NCBI GenBank assembly: GCA_028752905.1
Contig: JAQNBH010000004.1
Location: 9,644,786-9,708,785, forward strand
Reading direction: 5' to 3'
Source of the DNA: Cladorhizidae sp. MBARI D1340-BT2
Taxonomy: Eukaryota > Porifera > Demospongiae > Poecilosclerida > Cladorhizidae
Length of the DNA: 64,000 nucleotides
Both the position numbers and the translations under genes were made by a program. The stretch's first letter is position 1. Every line of letters begins with the position of its first letter. Below, piece after piece: positions 48,301 through 55,031 of this stretch. Below the pieces are notes generated by a model that was not told the DNA's origin, did not search any database, and was given only the letters and a program-made list of their open reading frames with translations.

Positions 48301-49394
48301 ATTTGCAAACTGCAGAAGGAGTTTGACACGAGGTTCAAGGAGTTCCGCGCGAGGAACACCGACTTCGAGCTCTTCAGTGTGCCGTTCAACTTCGACGTGT
48401 CTCAGGCGCCGATTGAGTTGCAGTTGGAGTTGTGCGACCTGCAGGCCAGCCTCGACCTCAAGGGACAGTTTCTTGGCAAGGAACTGGTCGACTTCTACAA
48501 GAGCCTGCCCCACGCCACCTTCCCCAACCTGACCCAGAATGCTCAGAAGTTCGTCTCTCTCTTTGGCTCCACTTATTGTGCAGAGCAGTTCTTCTCAAAG
48601 ATGAAGAATACCAAGTCAAACAAGCACAATGCTCTCACGGACGCCCACTTGCTGGCTTCTCTCAGGATCGCGTCGACGCATCTGCAGCCGGACTTCAAGG
48701 CCATCATGAATGAGCAGAAGGAGTTTCAGTCATCGCACTGATTGCCGGTGCGGCACACACTCATTCCAAAATTGTCTTATGTGGCACAGGAGAAAAAAAG
48801 GTTGAGAAGCACTGTTGTAGTGTATGCATAATTATGTGTGTGGTGTGTCATATGGTATTGTGTACGTGGTGTGTGGTGTAATATGTGTGTTGTGTGTGTG
48901 TGTGTGTGAGAGAGAGGAGGGTGAGGAAGTGGATTCTTATTAGAGTGTTGTCGGAGGGGGGATATTTTTTCATTTTTTATGGGTAGGGGGACTACAAAGT
49001 GTGGCAGATATTGGAGGGATCTAATTACTTGAGGGGGTGTTAGTTGGTGAGTGGGCAAATGTTAGATGGGGTGTGTCCTGTTTAGCTTCACAGTTGAGGT
49101 CTCACAGTTGAGGTCATCACATGCTCCTCACATGCTCATCACATGTGTCACATGCTCATCACATGCTCATCACATGCTCATCACATGCTCATCACATGCT
49201 CATCACATGCTCCTCACATGCTCATCACATGCTTCCCACAATGCACATAGGCGTGGGAGAAGCAGTTGGATGCTAACTTTAAGCATCGCGTCAAAGAAAA
49301 CTTCGTGCAGTGGCACAACCCGTGTGGCGACGGTGAGGAGGAAGATGCAGGAATGTCCGGTCTGCGTTTCAAGAATGGAAACATCGCCAAGCAG
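18626..49394 (+). CDS. EVH1/WH1-domain protein (Ena/VASP, Homer or WASP-like), partial gene model
   Basis: Two well-bordered exons (46275-46413 and 49251-49394) join in phase 0. They encode a segment matching the EVH1 pattern: aromatic and tryptophan in VCQLFHGDKTTKSW, then beta strands VAVHLRQREGGAWW, then FVQW followed by GLRF. EVH1 domains have a PH-like fold and bind proline-rich peptides through a conserved aromatic triad; all three aromatics appear here (F, W, F). A 20-nt candidate first exon at 18626 adds MSRENLC in frame and resembles the short MSE-type start of Ena/VASP proteins. The acidic loop between FVQW and GLRF is longer than in VASP or Homer. The subfamily cannot be settled because the C-terminal exons were not found with confidence. 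A hAT element sits in the intron between the two exons. Confidence 0.5.
19097..19435. repeat. (GT)n followed by CCTAGCCTCCCTAC minisatellite
   Basis: A 24-nt GT run, then irregular 12-15 bp phrases of CCTAGCCTCCCTACC from about 19190. Another of the CCTAG-type arrays in the window. Confidence 0.85.
19770..20040. repeat. Dispersed repeat family, copy 3
   Basis: Blocks AAGCAAACAAAAGCTTCACA, CAATAAAACTTACACAGCAA, AATCATCCAGTGG, GTGATTCCTGGTAACC and CTTCCAGAAACAG match copies 1 and 5 in order. The similarity to copy 1 continues as GGTTCATGAAGGCAGTTGCG. No ORF of note. Confidence 0.65.
20230..20560. repeat. Imperfect repeats of CCTCTCAGATGTGATCAGCA
   Basis: Four or five diverged copies with CAAGACTA spacers. 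The series is interrupted at about 20330-20455 by unrelated sequence rich in GCGCAT/CGCAAC, which may be an insertion. Confidence 0.6.
20770..21200. repeat. CCCTCCACTCACACTC low-complexity minisatellite
   Basis: Variable 11-18 bp phrases of CTCCACTCNCAC. Long proline/threonine/histidine frames here are artefacts. Confidence 0.92.
21254..21318. repeat. (TTA)n microsatellite
   Basis: About 21 triplets, uninterrupted. Confidence 0.97.
21760..21870. repeat. TATGCTAGCTATATAGTGG repeats
   Basis: Four to five near-copies around the palindrome GCTAGC. From 21330 to 23235, apart from this, I see only unique AT-rich DNA without a gene. Confidence 0.75.
23240..23645 (+). repeat. 68-bp satellite array, locus 3
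   Basis: Six copies of the 68-bp unit also seen at 1.1, 7.9 and 40.5 kb (CCATAGAGCTATTGTCAACC). + orientation. Confidence 0.94.
23646..24245. other. Spacer with CCTAG and CCCGGGAT phrases
   Basis: Degenerate CCCTAG-like words (23755-23900) and several GGGATATCC/CCCGGGATGTCCC words, but no clear period and no gene. Confidence 0.5.
24252..24650 (+). repeat. 24-bp minisatellite, about 17 copies
   Basis: Unit GGTTAGGACAGAGGGTTATT followed by GGAT. Nearly identical copies, period divisible by 3, so one frame reads as an 8-residue repeat (MVRTEGYW). No start context, no conserved flank, so not called as a gene. Confidence 0.96.
24905..25375 (+). repeat. ~21/22-bp minisatellite (GGAAGTGAGTGGCAATGGAG)
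   Basis: About 21 copies that alternate between 21 and 22 bp through an extra G, with a sub-block carrying GAGTTTCAATGG. Open frames on the minus strand are artefacts. Confidence 0.95.
25400..28221 (+). repeat. 38-bp minisatellite, about 74 copies
   Basis: Unit TGGTTATAGGAACCCAGGCA followed by TGAGTGGGGCACTGTGCA. The main variation is one site, GGGACAC or GGGGCAC (or GGGGGCAC). Largest array in the window, very homogeneous over 2.8 kb. Confidence 0.98.
28277..28345. repeat. AT/AC microsatellite left of the pogo element
   Basis: ATATATAT and ACACAC phrases. Together with 30063-30225 this is one microsatellite into which the pogo element inserted; both sides contain ATATACCATT. Confidence 0.85.
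28347..30062 (-). mobile_element. Pogo-family (Tc1/mariner superfamily) transposon with TIRs and TA duplication
   Basis: Left end CCGTATTCACTCGAATATAA then GTCGC; right end, read on the other strand, CCGTATTCACTCAAATATAT then AGAAGTCGC. Both sides are flanked by TA (28345-28346, 30063-30064). The 1.7 kb interior carries a minus-strand transposase relic that uses most of the length. Structure, TA duplication and protein family agree with a pogo/Jerky-type element. Confidence 0.9.
28557..29883 (-). pseudogene. Pogo-type transposase relic (HTH plus DDE_1 domain)
   Basis: From a likely ATG at 29883 the protein starts MAETQC and reaches a helix-turn-helix segment RRFGVNEKLVRDWRKQKKKE, a CENP-B-like HTH region, then the DDE_1 core with LLVWDAYRCHL and SLVQPADVSWNKPFK, which hold the second and third acidic residues. 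It is broken by a frameshift near 29815, an in-frame TAG at 29553-29555, an in-frame TGA just upstream of 28791 on this strand (a tryptophan position in relatives), and probably a late frameshift near 28640. The first catalytic motif reads IGNETPLW where family members have an aspartate before ET, so two codons seem lost. Transposases of this group cut and paste DNA at TA sites in the nucleus. This copy cannot be active. Confidence 0.88.
30063..30225. repeat. AT/AC microsatellite right of the pogo element
   Basis: ATATATATACACATGTATAT-type tract; continuation of the tract at 28277-28345. Confidence 0.9.
30240..30960. other. Unique AT-rich spacer
   Basis: No gene, RNA or repeat structure recognised. 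Confidence 0.5.
30965..31325 (+). repeat. ~92-bp repeat in four copies, arranged as two dimers
   Basis: Units start with CTCAGCATCGGTTGCTCAAA or GTCAGCATCGGTTGCTCAAA. Copies 1 and 3 share CTTCTCAG, CACAACTT and GGAAACC; copies 2 and 4 share CTTGTCAG, CACATCTT and GGAAAAC. So an AB dimer was duplicated. Confidence 0.9.
31435..31660. repeat. Dispersed repeat family, copy 4
   Basis: Shares GAGAAATCCATCCAGGAGCA, CTCAGAGTGGTTCC and AGCTTCCAGAACGGAG with copy 5 and, more weakly, copies 1-3. No ORF. Confidence 0.65.
31975..32895 (+). repeat. 72-bp minisatellite, about 13 copies
   Basis: Unit includes GCTAGAGACACTGCACTAGA and ATGCACACAGCTGGAGACAT. The first half of the array carries deletions (loss of TGCACCTCA or gain of CTTGCCCACC). 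The period is 24 codons, so frames stay open on both strands. Confidence 0.96.
32896..33241. other. Spacer without recognised features
   Basis: Unique sequence with a short G-rich stretch near 33100. Nothing else seen. Confidence 0.5.
33242..34135 (+). repeat. 18-bp minisatellite (CATTGCCCTAGCACTAGC), about 50 copies
   Basis: Few variants (CTCTAG for CACTAG, GTCATT for CCATT). It breaks down rightward into irregular CCCTAACC/GCCCTGGCC words until about 34290. The six-residue-period frames are artefacts. Confidence 0.97.
34596..35547 (-). mobile_element. piggyBac-like non-autonomous element with TTAA target duplication
   Basis: Left end TTAA|CCCTTTCACTGGCA (34592-34609), right end TGCCAGTGAGAGGG|TTAA (35534-35551). 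The 14-bp terminal inverted repeats differ at one base. CCC..GGG ends inside TTAA are the hallmark of piggyBac. The interior holds only an acidic minus-strand coding remnant (separate entry), and no catalytic DDD domain, so the copy is internally deleted. Confidence 0.85.
34935..35310 (-). pseudogene. Acidic N-terminal remnant of a piggyBac-type transposase
   Basis: On the minus strand an open segment reads DEALDFLFEDDFGLSEIDVS, then GEEESACAYLGSGV, then PTLPSEASDDSDGHEDFPQ, and ends at a splice-donor-like CAAGGTAAGA (near 35065). Further along (near 34980) a second acidic stretch reads MELEEEDEEAAEEK. Acidic, serine-rich N-termini are usual in piggyBac transposases, and the location inside matching ends supports this. 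No catalytic region follows. Confidence 0.55.
35560..36510 (+). repeat. 41-bp minisatellite, about 23 copies
   Basis: Unit CTCAACACCCAGCACTAGTG followed by ATAGCAGCATACTGAATACAC; GGAGCAT and GCAGCAT variants alternate. It starts just right of the piggyBac-like element. Confidence 0.96.
36537..36890 (+). repeat. 27-bp minisatellite (CCCTAGCTACCATGCCCTAA + TCTCTAG)
   Basis: About 12 copies; CCTAG-type. Separated from the 41-bp array by only ~30 bp. Confidence 0.94.
37440..39165 (-). pseudogene. Decayed hAT transposase (ZMYM1-like group)
   Basis: Pieces in order on the minus strand: a TTF/BED-like zinc-finger region (GEFCKDCRKSGK, 39.1 kb), AVVEFAEALDTWIEESMLKG, EELSLYCRWAEDGVPEEHF, GIGFDRTSTFSGKKTG, VPELKIIKPSDTRWFAHEK, and the C-terminal dimerisation region near 37.5 kb (MFPNLNTLAAISLSIPV). 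Many frameshifts and stops, including a TGA in the C-terminal region. Family membership is clear from the piece order shared with 42.3-44.5 kb and 57.9-60.1 kb. Confidence 0.8.
39255..39512. repeat. GCTATGAGCTGGTGCTACTA minisatellite inside hAT element A
   Basis: About nine units of 18-40 bp mixing GCTACTACTACTATGAACAC and GACTGCTATGAGCTG. It lies in the 5' flank of the decayed transposase, where element C carries a different tandem repeat. Confidence 0.85.
39877..40445. other. Spacer without a gene
   Basis: Contains short GATGATGT repeats near 39960-40020 and a (CA)n run near 40170. No gene recognised. Confidence 0.5.
40500..40672 (+). repeat. 68-bp satellite, locus 4 (short, degenerate)
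   Basis: Two to three copies containing GAGCTATTGTCAACCTAC and GTGTGGTGTTGGTCCAGTGT. Same family as loci 1-3. Confidence 0.88.
40795..41863 (+). repeat. 20-bp minisatellite (TACTGAATACTAGGAGAGTA), left part
   Basis: About 53 copies. TACTGGGAGAG, TACTAGAAGAG and AACACTAGG variants are spread in blocks. It ends exactly at the left end of hAT element B and resumes at 44749. Confidence 0.97.
42110..42245. repeat. Palindrome with a (CCCTAG)n loop
   Basis: Left arm (42110-42162) CTTTTCAAGTGCTTTGTCA... pairs with the right arm (42207-42245) ending ...TGACAAAGCACTTGAAAAG. The arms share AGTAAGCAAATTTAACCACTA. The left arm has ~14 extra nt. The loop is seven CCCTAG-like hexamers. It lies in the 5' region of hAT element B. 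Confidence 0.88.
42299..44537 (+). pseudogene. Broken hAT transposase (ZMYM1-like group)
   Basis: Pieces in order: a serine-rich start (RPIIRSFF), TTF/BED-like zinc finger with FCKHCKKW and a downstream MKEHAESEGH, the first catalytic aspartate in LLAEECTD-type context, the second in IGMGFDGAATFSG, then CHCHLLQLACVQA, KPSDTRWLAHERC, and the C-terminal dimerisation segment ASICFTIPIGTASVEQSFSQ with the catalytic glutamate. Broken by a frameshift near 43070, in-frame stops near 43726 and 43833, a frameshift near 44388 and a stop near 44430. Transposases of this group cut and paste DNA in the nucleus; this copy is dead. Confidence 0.88.
44688..44734. repeat. G-run/C-run hairpin at the end of hAT element B
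   Basis: A G run of about 25 is followed by GCGAATGCT and a C-rich tract, giving a strong fold-back and a G-quadruplex candidate. Run length may be mis-assembled. Confidence 0.8.
44749..44873 (+). repeat. 20-bp minisatellite, right part
   Basis: Six copies of the TACTGAATACTAGGAGAGTA unit continue after hAT element B, with AACACTAGG variants. Confidence 0.93.
44874..46274. other. Spacer with a (CA)n tract and a possible orphan exon
   Basis: 45818-46125 is CACACA-rich low-complexity DNA. 45030-45108 has a good acceptor and donor but no recognised product (see rejected items). Nothing else identified. Confidence 0.5.
45818..46125. repeat. (CA)n tract with ATGCACACA interruptions
   Basis: Roughly 300 bp of CA repeats; cysteine/valine and histidine/threonine frames on both strands are artefacts. 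Confidence 0.97.
46275..46413 (+). CDS. EVH1-type exon, N-terminal half of the domain
   Basis: Acceptor CCTTGTCCGCTAG, donor GTAAGT at 46414. Encodes MSYVCQLFHGDKTTKSWTHI, then DGQVAVHLRQREGGAWWIMA and AKKQT. It holds the first two aromatics of the presumed ligand-binding triad. It could start translation itself at 46276 if the upstream exon is not used. Confidence 0.7.
46622..48814 (+). mobile_element. Nearly intact hAT element (Charlie/GTF2IRD2-like) with TIRs and 8-bp target duplication
   Basis: Starts CAGTGCTTCTCAACCT and ends with its exact reverse complement AGGTTGAGAAGCACTG (16/16). Flanks are GTGTAGTG (46614-46621) and TTGTAGTG (48815-48822), 7 of 8 identical. Length is 2,193 bp, filled by one transposase gene with short flanks. 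The end sequence resembles Charlie-type hAT ends. It lies in the intron between the two EVH1 exons. Confidence 0.93.
46919..48741 (+). pseudogene. hAT transposase, GTF2IRD2/ZBED5-like, two disabling changes
   Basis: From ATG 46919 (MAAPTRKSKIAE) an in-frame TAG at 46955-46957 breaks the start; the frame then stays open to about 47985, where one base appears missing, and continues to TGA 48739-48741. Counted from 46919: a BED-type zinc finger (CLIC...HYDAKH, residues ~36-59), the first catalytic aspartate in ALDESTD (~182), the second in IGIATDGAPSMLG (~249), GVRWLSRG before the shift, and a C-terminal AEQFFSKMKN with the presumed catalytic glutamate, ending in EFQSSH. About 607 codons in all. 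Third codon positions are mostly G or C, unlike the other hAT relics and host exons here, which suggests recent arrival. A downstream ATG at 47000 could start a shorter product lacking few residues but would still meet the frameshift. Confidence 0.92.
49110..49235 (+). repeat. 10-bp repeat (CATGCTCATCA)
   Basis: About 12 copies directly upstream of the EVH1 exon acceptor at 49250. Confidence 0.92.
49251..49394 (+). CDS. EVH1-type exon, C-terminal half of the domain
   Basis: Acceptor AATGCACATAG, donor GTGAGA at 49395, 48 whole codons. Encodes AWEKQLDANFKHRVKENFVQW, an acidic loop (GDGEEEDAG) and SGLRFKNGNIAKQ. The FxxW...GLxF spacing is the EVH1 signature. The reading phase matches the exon at 46275-46413. 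Confidence 0.72.
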
Positions 49395-49519
49395 GTGAGA
49401 GGACAACATGATGCGGGTTAATTAGGATTAGGGGGAGTGGCTTGAAAATGGTGTGGGAAAGGTCTAATTGGTGAAACTTCATCCACAGACGTGTGGCAAC
49501 GATAATCCTCAGGCCATCT

Positions 49520-49805
49520 TGTCGACCTATCTTATTGGCACATCTTGTCAGCCCATCTTATTGGCCCATTTTGTCAGCCTATCCATCTTATCGGCACATC
49601 TTATCGGCACATCTTATCATTAGATCTTATCGGCCCATCTTATTGGCACATCTTATCGGCCCACCTTATCAGCCCGTCTTATTGGCACATCTAATTGGCG
49701 CATCTTATCGGCCCATCTTATTATCGGCACATCTTATCGGCACATCTTATCGGCACATCTTATCGGCACATCTTATCGGCATATATTATCGGCACATCTT
49801 ATCAG
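49520..49805 (+). repeat. 13-bp repeat (CATCTTATCGGCA)
   Basis: About 21 copies with variants (TTATTGGCC, TTGTCAGCC). Downstream of the EVH1 exon, intronic if the gene continues. Confidence 0.93.
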
Positions 49806-49904
49806 CCCTTGCCCAGCCTTTGGGTCCAAGGCATGCAACACCACTCAGCAGATGAGCCAATTAATCTCTAAGTCACTTAATTTATGTTCTTCCCCCCCCC
49901 CATA

Positions 49905-50230
49905 ATGGCTATGACTGTGGGGAAACTCTTTTCAAGAATAACATTTTCAAACTCATTCCAATACAAATACAATGAGCTAGTTTGGTATAAAAACCAGCTC
50001 CCCTACAGTAAGCCAACAGAAGCCTTGCCACGCTACGTTACTCTACGTCTACAGCAAGACCTGCTTATATAGCGAGGAAATCCATCCAGGAGCACCTCCT
50101 TTCCCTACCGCGGAGGGATTCAGAGTGGTTCCTGGTAAGTAAAGGTGCCTCTGAAGCTTTGCTCGGCACAAAGGCTTCCAGAAACAGCAGTAAAAGTTTC
50201 GAAGAGATGGTTAATGCAACTTTTAAAAAA
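49905..50230. repeat. Dispersed repeat family, copy 5
   Basis: Blocks CTACGTTACTCTACGTCTAC, GGAAATCCATCCAGGAGCAC, CAGAGTGGTTCCTGGTAAG and GGCTTCCAGAAACAGCAG. Closest relative is copy 4 at 31.5 kb. No ORF. Confidence 0.65.
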
Positions 50231-50507
50231 GAACTGTTGTCCAACTGGCACAGTTCACTTTAAAAGTATTAGCTGGTGTGCACCATATGGAAACCACTGC
50301 GACTTACAATGCTGGTGTACTTGGTGTGTAAGTGAGTGTGGCAGGAACTGGAGTAAACTCTGACCCCAGCTCGATGTGATCTGGGTGACCTTGAGTATTT
50401 ATTGTTCACTCATGTGTTCCTCCTGTCTCACACGAACTCTGCACTCACTCACTCACTCACTTGCAGTTGCTCGGTTCACAAATTTCTCTGAAAAAAACTT
50501 CACTATA

Positions 50508-50549
50508 CACACACACACACACTCACACTCACACACACACTCACACACA

Positions 50550-50580
<31 letters not shown>

Positions 50581-50581
50581 A
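50508..50581. repeat. (CA)n microsatellite
   Basis: CA run with CT interruptions. Confidence 0.95.
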
Positions 50582-50636
50582 TGATTGAGAGCCATGCTGG
50601 CTGGCTGGCCACAGTCGATGCACATGCTGCACTTGT

Positions 50637-51240
50637 GAGCATGCTCAGTGTAGTGGGCATGCTCAGTGTAGTGGGCATGCTCAGTGTAGTGGGCATGCTC
50701 AGTGTAGTGGGCATGCTCAGTGTAGTGGGCATGCTCAGTGTAGTGGGCATGCTCAGTGTAGTGGGCATGCTCAGTGTAGTGGGCATGCTCAGTGTAGTGG
50801 GCATGCTCAGTGTAGTGGGCACGCTCAGTGTAGTGGGCACGCTCAGTGTAGTGGGCACGCTCAGTGTAGTGGGCACGCTCAGTGTAGTGGGCACGCTCAG
50901 TGTAGTGGGCACGCTCAGTGTAGTGGGCACGCTCAGTGTAGTGGGCAAGCTCAGTGTAGTGGGCATGCTCAGTGTAGTGGGCATGCTCAGTGTAGTGGGC
51001 ATGCTCAGTGTAGTGGGCATGCTCAGTGTAGTGGGCATGCTCAGTGTAGTGGGCATGCTCAGTGTAGTGGGCATGCTCAGTGTAGTGGGCATGCTCAGTG
51101 TAGTGGGCATGCTCAGTGTAGTGGGCATGCTCAGTGTAGTGGGCATGCTCAGTGTAGTGGGCATGCTCAGTGTAGTGGGCATGCTCAGTGTAGTGGGCAT
51201 GCTCAGTGTAGTGGGCATGCTCAGTGTAGTGGGCATGCTC
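50637..51240 (+). repeat. 18-bp minisatellite (CATGCTCAGTGTAGTGGG), about 33 copies
   Basis: Copies are almost identical. A central block of seven consecutive copies carries CACGCTC, followed by one CAAGCTC, before the CATGCTC form returns. All frames on both strands read through, giving artefactual 6-residue repeats. Confidence 0.98.
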
Positions 51241-51461
51241 GGCACATTTGGTGTACAAGTCGCTTCCCTGGAATGGAGAGGAAGACTAGGAGGTGCACTA
51301 TGACCTTTGCTCTGGCAAACAACATGGCATATTTTTCCTGAACAATGTCTGAGTTTGCGGCTCAAGCCACTTATGGCAGGCAGCTGGTCCAACACTAAGT
51401 CTCCACTCCAGACAAACATTCCAATCCAATTATCCATTAGTCCCCTTAGGAGATGTTGTGG

Positions 51462-51845
51462 CAGTTCTGACCATGCATGGAATGTGGCCACACTATGTGA
51501 TGGTTCTGGCCATGCATGGAATGTATGTGATAGTTCTGGCCATGCATGGAATGTGGCCACACCATGTGATAGTTCTGGCCATGCATGGAATGTGGCCACA
51601 CTATGTGATAGTTCTGGCCATGCATGGAATGTGGCCACACCATGTGATAGTTCTGGCCATGCATGGAATGTGGTCACACTATGTGATAGTTCTGGCCATG
51701 TATGGAATGTGGCCACATCGTGTGATGGTTCTGGCCATGCATGGAATGTGGCCACACTATGTAATGGTTCTGGCCATGCTTGGAATGTGGCCACACCATG
51801 TGATAGTTCTGGCCATGCATGGAATGTGGCCACACCATGCGATGG
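51462..51845 (+). repeat. 39-bp minisatellite, about 10 copies
   Basis: Unit GATAGTTCTGGCCATGCATG followed by GAATGTGGCCACACCATGT; one copy lacks 12 bp. Period of 13 codons keeps frames open. Confidence 0.96.
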
Positions 51846-51989
51846 CTTCAGGAGATGTGATGGATTCAGAAGATGTGATTGCTTCAGAAGTTGTTATGTG
51901 TGATTGCACCGAGGGTGGTAAAAGTCATTGCTTCACAGAGTGGGAGTATTGACCAGGAATCCTGGGGGCTGGATTGGATTGTCATGGAT

Positions 51990-52345
51990 ACTAAAACTTA
52001 GCCCTACCTCAGCCCTAGCCCTACCTATAACCCTAGCTATATCTCTGTCACATTCAAACCAGTCTAGCCCCAATGCTAATCCTAGCCCTAGTCATAACCT
52101 ATCCAGCCATATCCTTAGCCTTAACTAACCCTAACCTCCCTAGCCCTAACCCCAGCTCTAACCTAGCTCTAACCCTGACACTAGCCCTAACCCTAGCCCC
52201 AGCTTTAATCCTAGTCCTAACCCTAGCCTTAACCCTGATCCTATCCCTAGCCCTAACCCTATCCCTAACCCTAGCCCTAACCCTATCCATAACCCTAGCC
52301 CTAACCCTAACCCTTAGCCCTAACCCTGAACCTAACCCTTACAGA
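51990..52345 (+). repeat. Degenerate telomere-like repeat (CCCTAA/CCCTAG)
   Basis: Irregular 6-bp words, CCCTAA and CCCTAG mixed with CCCTAT and CCCTGA. Several perfect CCCTAACCCTAA pairs occur near 52300. This equals the C-strand of the animal TTAGGG telomere repeat in degenerate form. Confidence 0.8.
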
Positions 52346-52589
52346 CCTTGTAGAGGAAGACCCCAGGACATCCCTGGCAATCCTGGCCATGAAGTGAGAA
52401 GCTTTATACTACTGCTTGACCACATACCATATAGCCACTGCCGCCTGTAGTAGGTACTAGCCGATTCATTCTGACCACATTTGCTGGTCTAATTGGTGAA
52501 GGTAACTTACTAGAATGTTATAATCACAGAAATTATAATCGACAGCTCTTCTCCTCCCCTCACACTCAAACAGTAACCCCCCAAACAGC

Positions 52590-54525
52590 AGCCCCACTTG
52601 AACATGAACAGTGCCCGCTCTCAACACTAGGCCTTCTTGAACAGTGGCCTCCTTAAACTGTAGCCCATCATGAACAGTGCCCGCTCTCAAACACTAGGCC
52701 TTCTTGAACAGTGGCCTCCTTAAACTGTAGCCCATCATGAATAGTGGTCCACTCTCAAACACTAGGCCTTCTTGAACAGTGGCCTCCTTAAACTGTAGCC
52801 CATCATGAACAGTGCCCGCTCTCAAACACTAGGCCTTCTTGAACAGTGGCCTCCTTAAACTGTAGCCCATCATGAACAGTGGTCCCTCTCAAACACTAGG
52901 CCTTCTTGAACAGTGGCCTCCTTAAACTGTAGCCCATCATGAACAGTAGTCCCTCTCAAACACTAGGCCTTCTTGAACAGTGGCCTCCTTAAACTGTAGC
53001 CCATCATGAACAGTGGTCTGCTCTCAAACACTAGGCCTTCTTGAACAGTGGCCTCCTTAAACTGTAGCCCATCATGAATAGTGGTCCACTCTCAAACACT
53101 AGGCCTTCTTGAACAGTGGCCTCCTTAAACTGTAGCCCATCATGAACAGTGGTCCACTCTCAAACACTAGGCCTTCTTGAACAGTGGTCTCCTTAAACTG
53201 TAGCCCATCATGAACAGTAGTCCCTCTCAAACACTAGGCCTTCTTGAACAGTGGCCTCCTTAAACTGTAGCCCATCATGAACAGTGGTCCACTCTCAAAC
53301 ACTAGGCCTTCTTGAACAGTGGCCTCGTTAAACTGTAGCCCATCATGAACAGTGGTCCCTCTCAAACACTAGGCCTTCTTGAACAGTGGCCTCCTTAAAC
53401 TGTAGCCCATCATGAATAGTGGTCCACTCTCAAACACTAGGCCTTCTTGAACAGTGGCCTCCTTAAACTGTAGCCCATCATGAACAGTGGTCCCTCTCAA
53501 ACACTAGGCCTTCTTGAACAGTGGCCTCCTTAAACTGTAGCCCATCATGAACAGTGGTCCACTCTCAAACCCTAGGCCTTCTTGAACAGTGGCCTCCTTA
53601 AACTGTAGCCCATCATGAACAGTGGTCCCTCTCAAACACTAGGCCTTCTTGAACAGTGGCCTCCTTAAACTGTAGCCCATCATGAACAGTGGTCCCTCTC
53701 AAACACTAGGCCTTCTTGAACAGTGGCCTCCTTAAACTGTAGCCCATCATGAACAGTGGTCCCTCTCAAACACTAGGCCTTCTTGAACAGTGGCCTCCTT
53801 AAACTGTAGCCCATCATGAACAGTGGTCCACTCTCAAACACTAGGCCTTCTTGAACAGTGGCCTCCTTAAACTGTAGCCCATCATGAACAGTGGTCCACT
53901 CTCAAACACTAGGCCTTCTTGAACAGTGGCCTCCTTAAACTGTAGCCCATCATGAACAGTGGTCTGCTCTCAAACACTAGGCCTTCTTGAACAGTGGCCT
54001 CCTTAAACTGTAGCCCATATGAATAGTGGTCCACTCTCAAACACTAGGCCTTCTTGAACAGTGGCCTCCTTAAACTGTAGCCCATCATGAACAGTGGTCT
54101 GCTCTCAAACACTAGGCCTTCTTGAACAGTGGCCTCCTTAAACTGTAGCCCATCATGAATAGTGGTCCACTCTCAAACACTAGGCCTTCTTGAACAGTGG
54201 CCTCCTTAAACTGTAGCCCATCATGAACAGTGGTCCCTCTCAAACACTAGGCCTTCTTGAACAGTGGCCTCCTTAAACTGTAGCCCATCATGAACAGTGG
54301 TCCACTCTCAAACACTAGGCCTTCTTGAACAGTGGCCTCCTTAAACTGTAGCCCATCATGAATAGTGGTCCGCTCTCAAACCCTAGGCCTTCTTGAACAG
54401 TGGCCTCCTTAAACTGTAGCCCATCATGAATAGTGGTCCACTCTCAAACACTAGGCCTTCTTGAACAGTGGCCTCCTTAAACTGTAGCCCATCATGAACA
54501 GTAGTCCCTCTCAAACATTAACCCC
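52590..54525 (+). repeat. 66/68-bp minisatellite, about 29 copies
   Basis: Unit includes AAACACTAGGCCTTCTTGAA, CAGTGGCCTCCTTAAACTGT and AGCCCATCATGAACAGTGGT. The main variation is CCACTCTC versus CCCTCTC before the next unit. It is unrelated to the other 68-bp satellite despite the similar period. Confidence 0.97.
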
Positions 54526-55031
54526 CTCTTGAACAGTAGTGTTCTTCTTTGCAGGATAAAGTACTGAGTAGCCATGTTGGTTGTGATGGCAACCACTCAG
54601 CTTCACTCGGGAATAGAAGTCACTTTACTGTATATGAAAATGCTCTACTTGAGTGGGAATGCTGTTCAAAATCCTCCCAAATTTCCCAAATTGTAACAAA
54701 TTTGTACTCGCCATAACTTCCCTCCTCTTTCTTTTGTGCTAGTAATTTTGATGTCAAATCGTCGCTTGTTCCATGCACTTTTAAATGATACATTGAATAT
54801 CTCCACAGACACATTTTCTTAGAAGATATACTCAGCAACATCAAGGCTACTCGAAGAAAACTAGGCAGGATCGACTCCCTAGTATTGTGTAAACAAGGGC
54901 TTTAATGGTTTGTCGTCATTAGCTGTGATATGAGCGGAAGTAAAGTGGCTGCACACACACTGCGTTAATTAGATAATGTCCTACCTGGTGAGCTAAACCG
55001 ATTATAACTCGGGGATCACCTTTTCTAAATC
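54526..55031. other. Spacer without a gene
   Basis: Unique sequence. A 74-codon frame on the minus strand (54620-54844) has no recognised family. Confidence 0.5.

Noticed and set aside
47270..48513. 203- and 192-codon minus-strand ORFs
   Set aside because: Shadows of the GC-rich hAT transposase on the + strand.
50461..51833. 430-, 280- and 251-codon ORFs that look like 6-residue repeat proteins
   Set aside because: They read the 18-bp and 39-bp arrays; codons show no preference among frames.
52344..52391. Possible small exon after CCCTTACAG reading PCRGRPQDIPGNPGHE
   Set aside because: Phase does not match the EVH1 exon ending at 49394, and the acceptor lies in the telomere-like repeat.
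52590..54525. Relation between the 66/68-bp array here and the 68-bp satellite at 1.1 kb
   Set aside because: Same period by chance; the unit sequences share no meaningful words.
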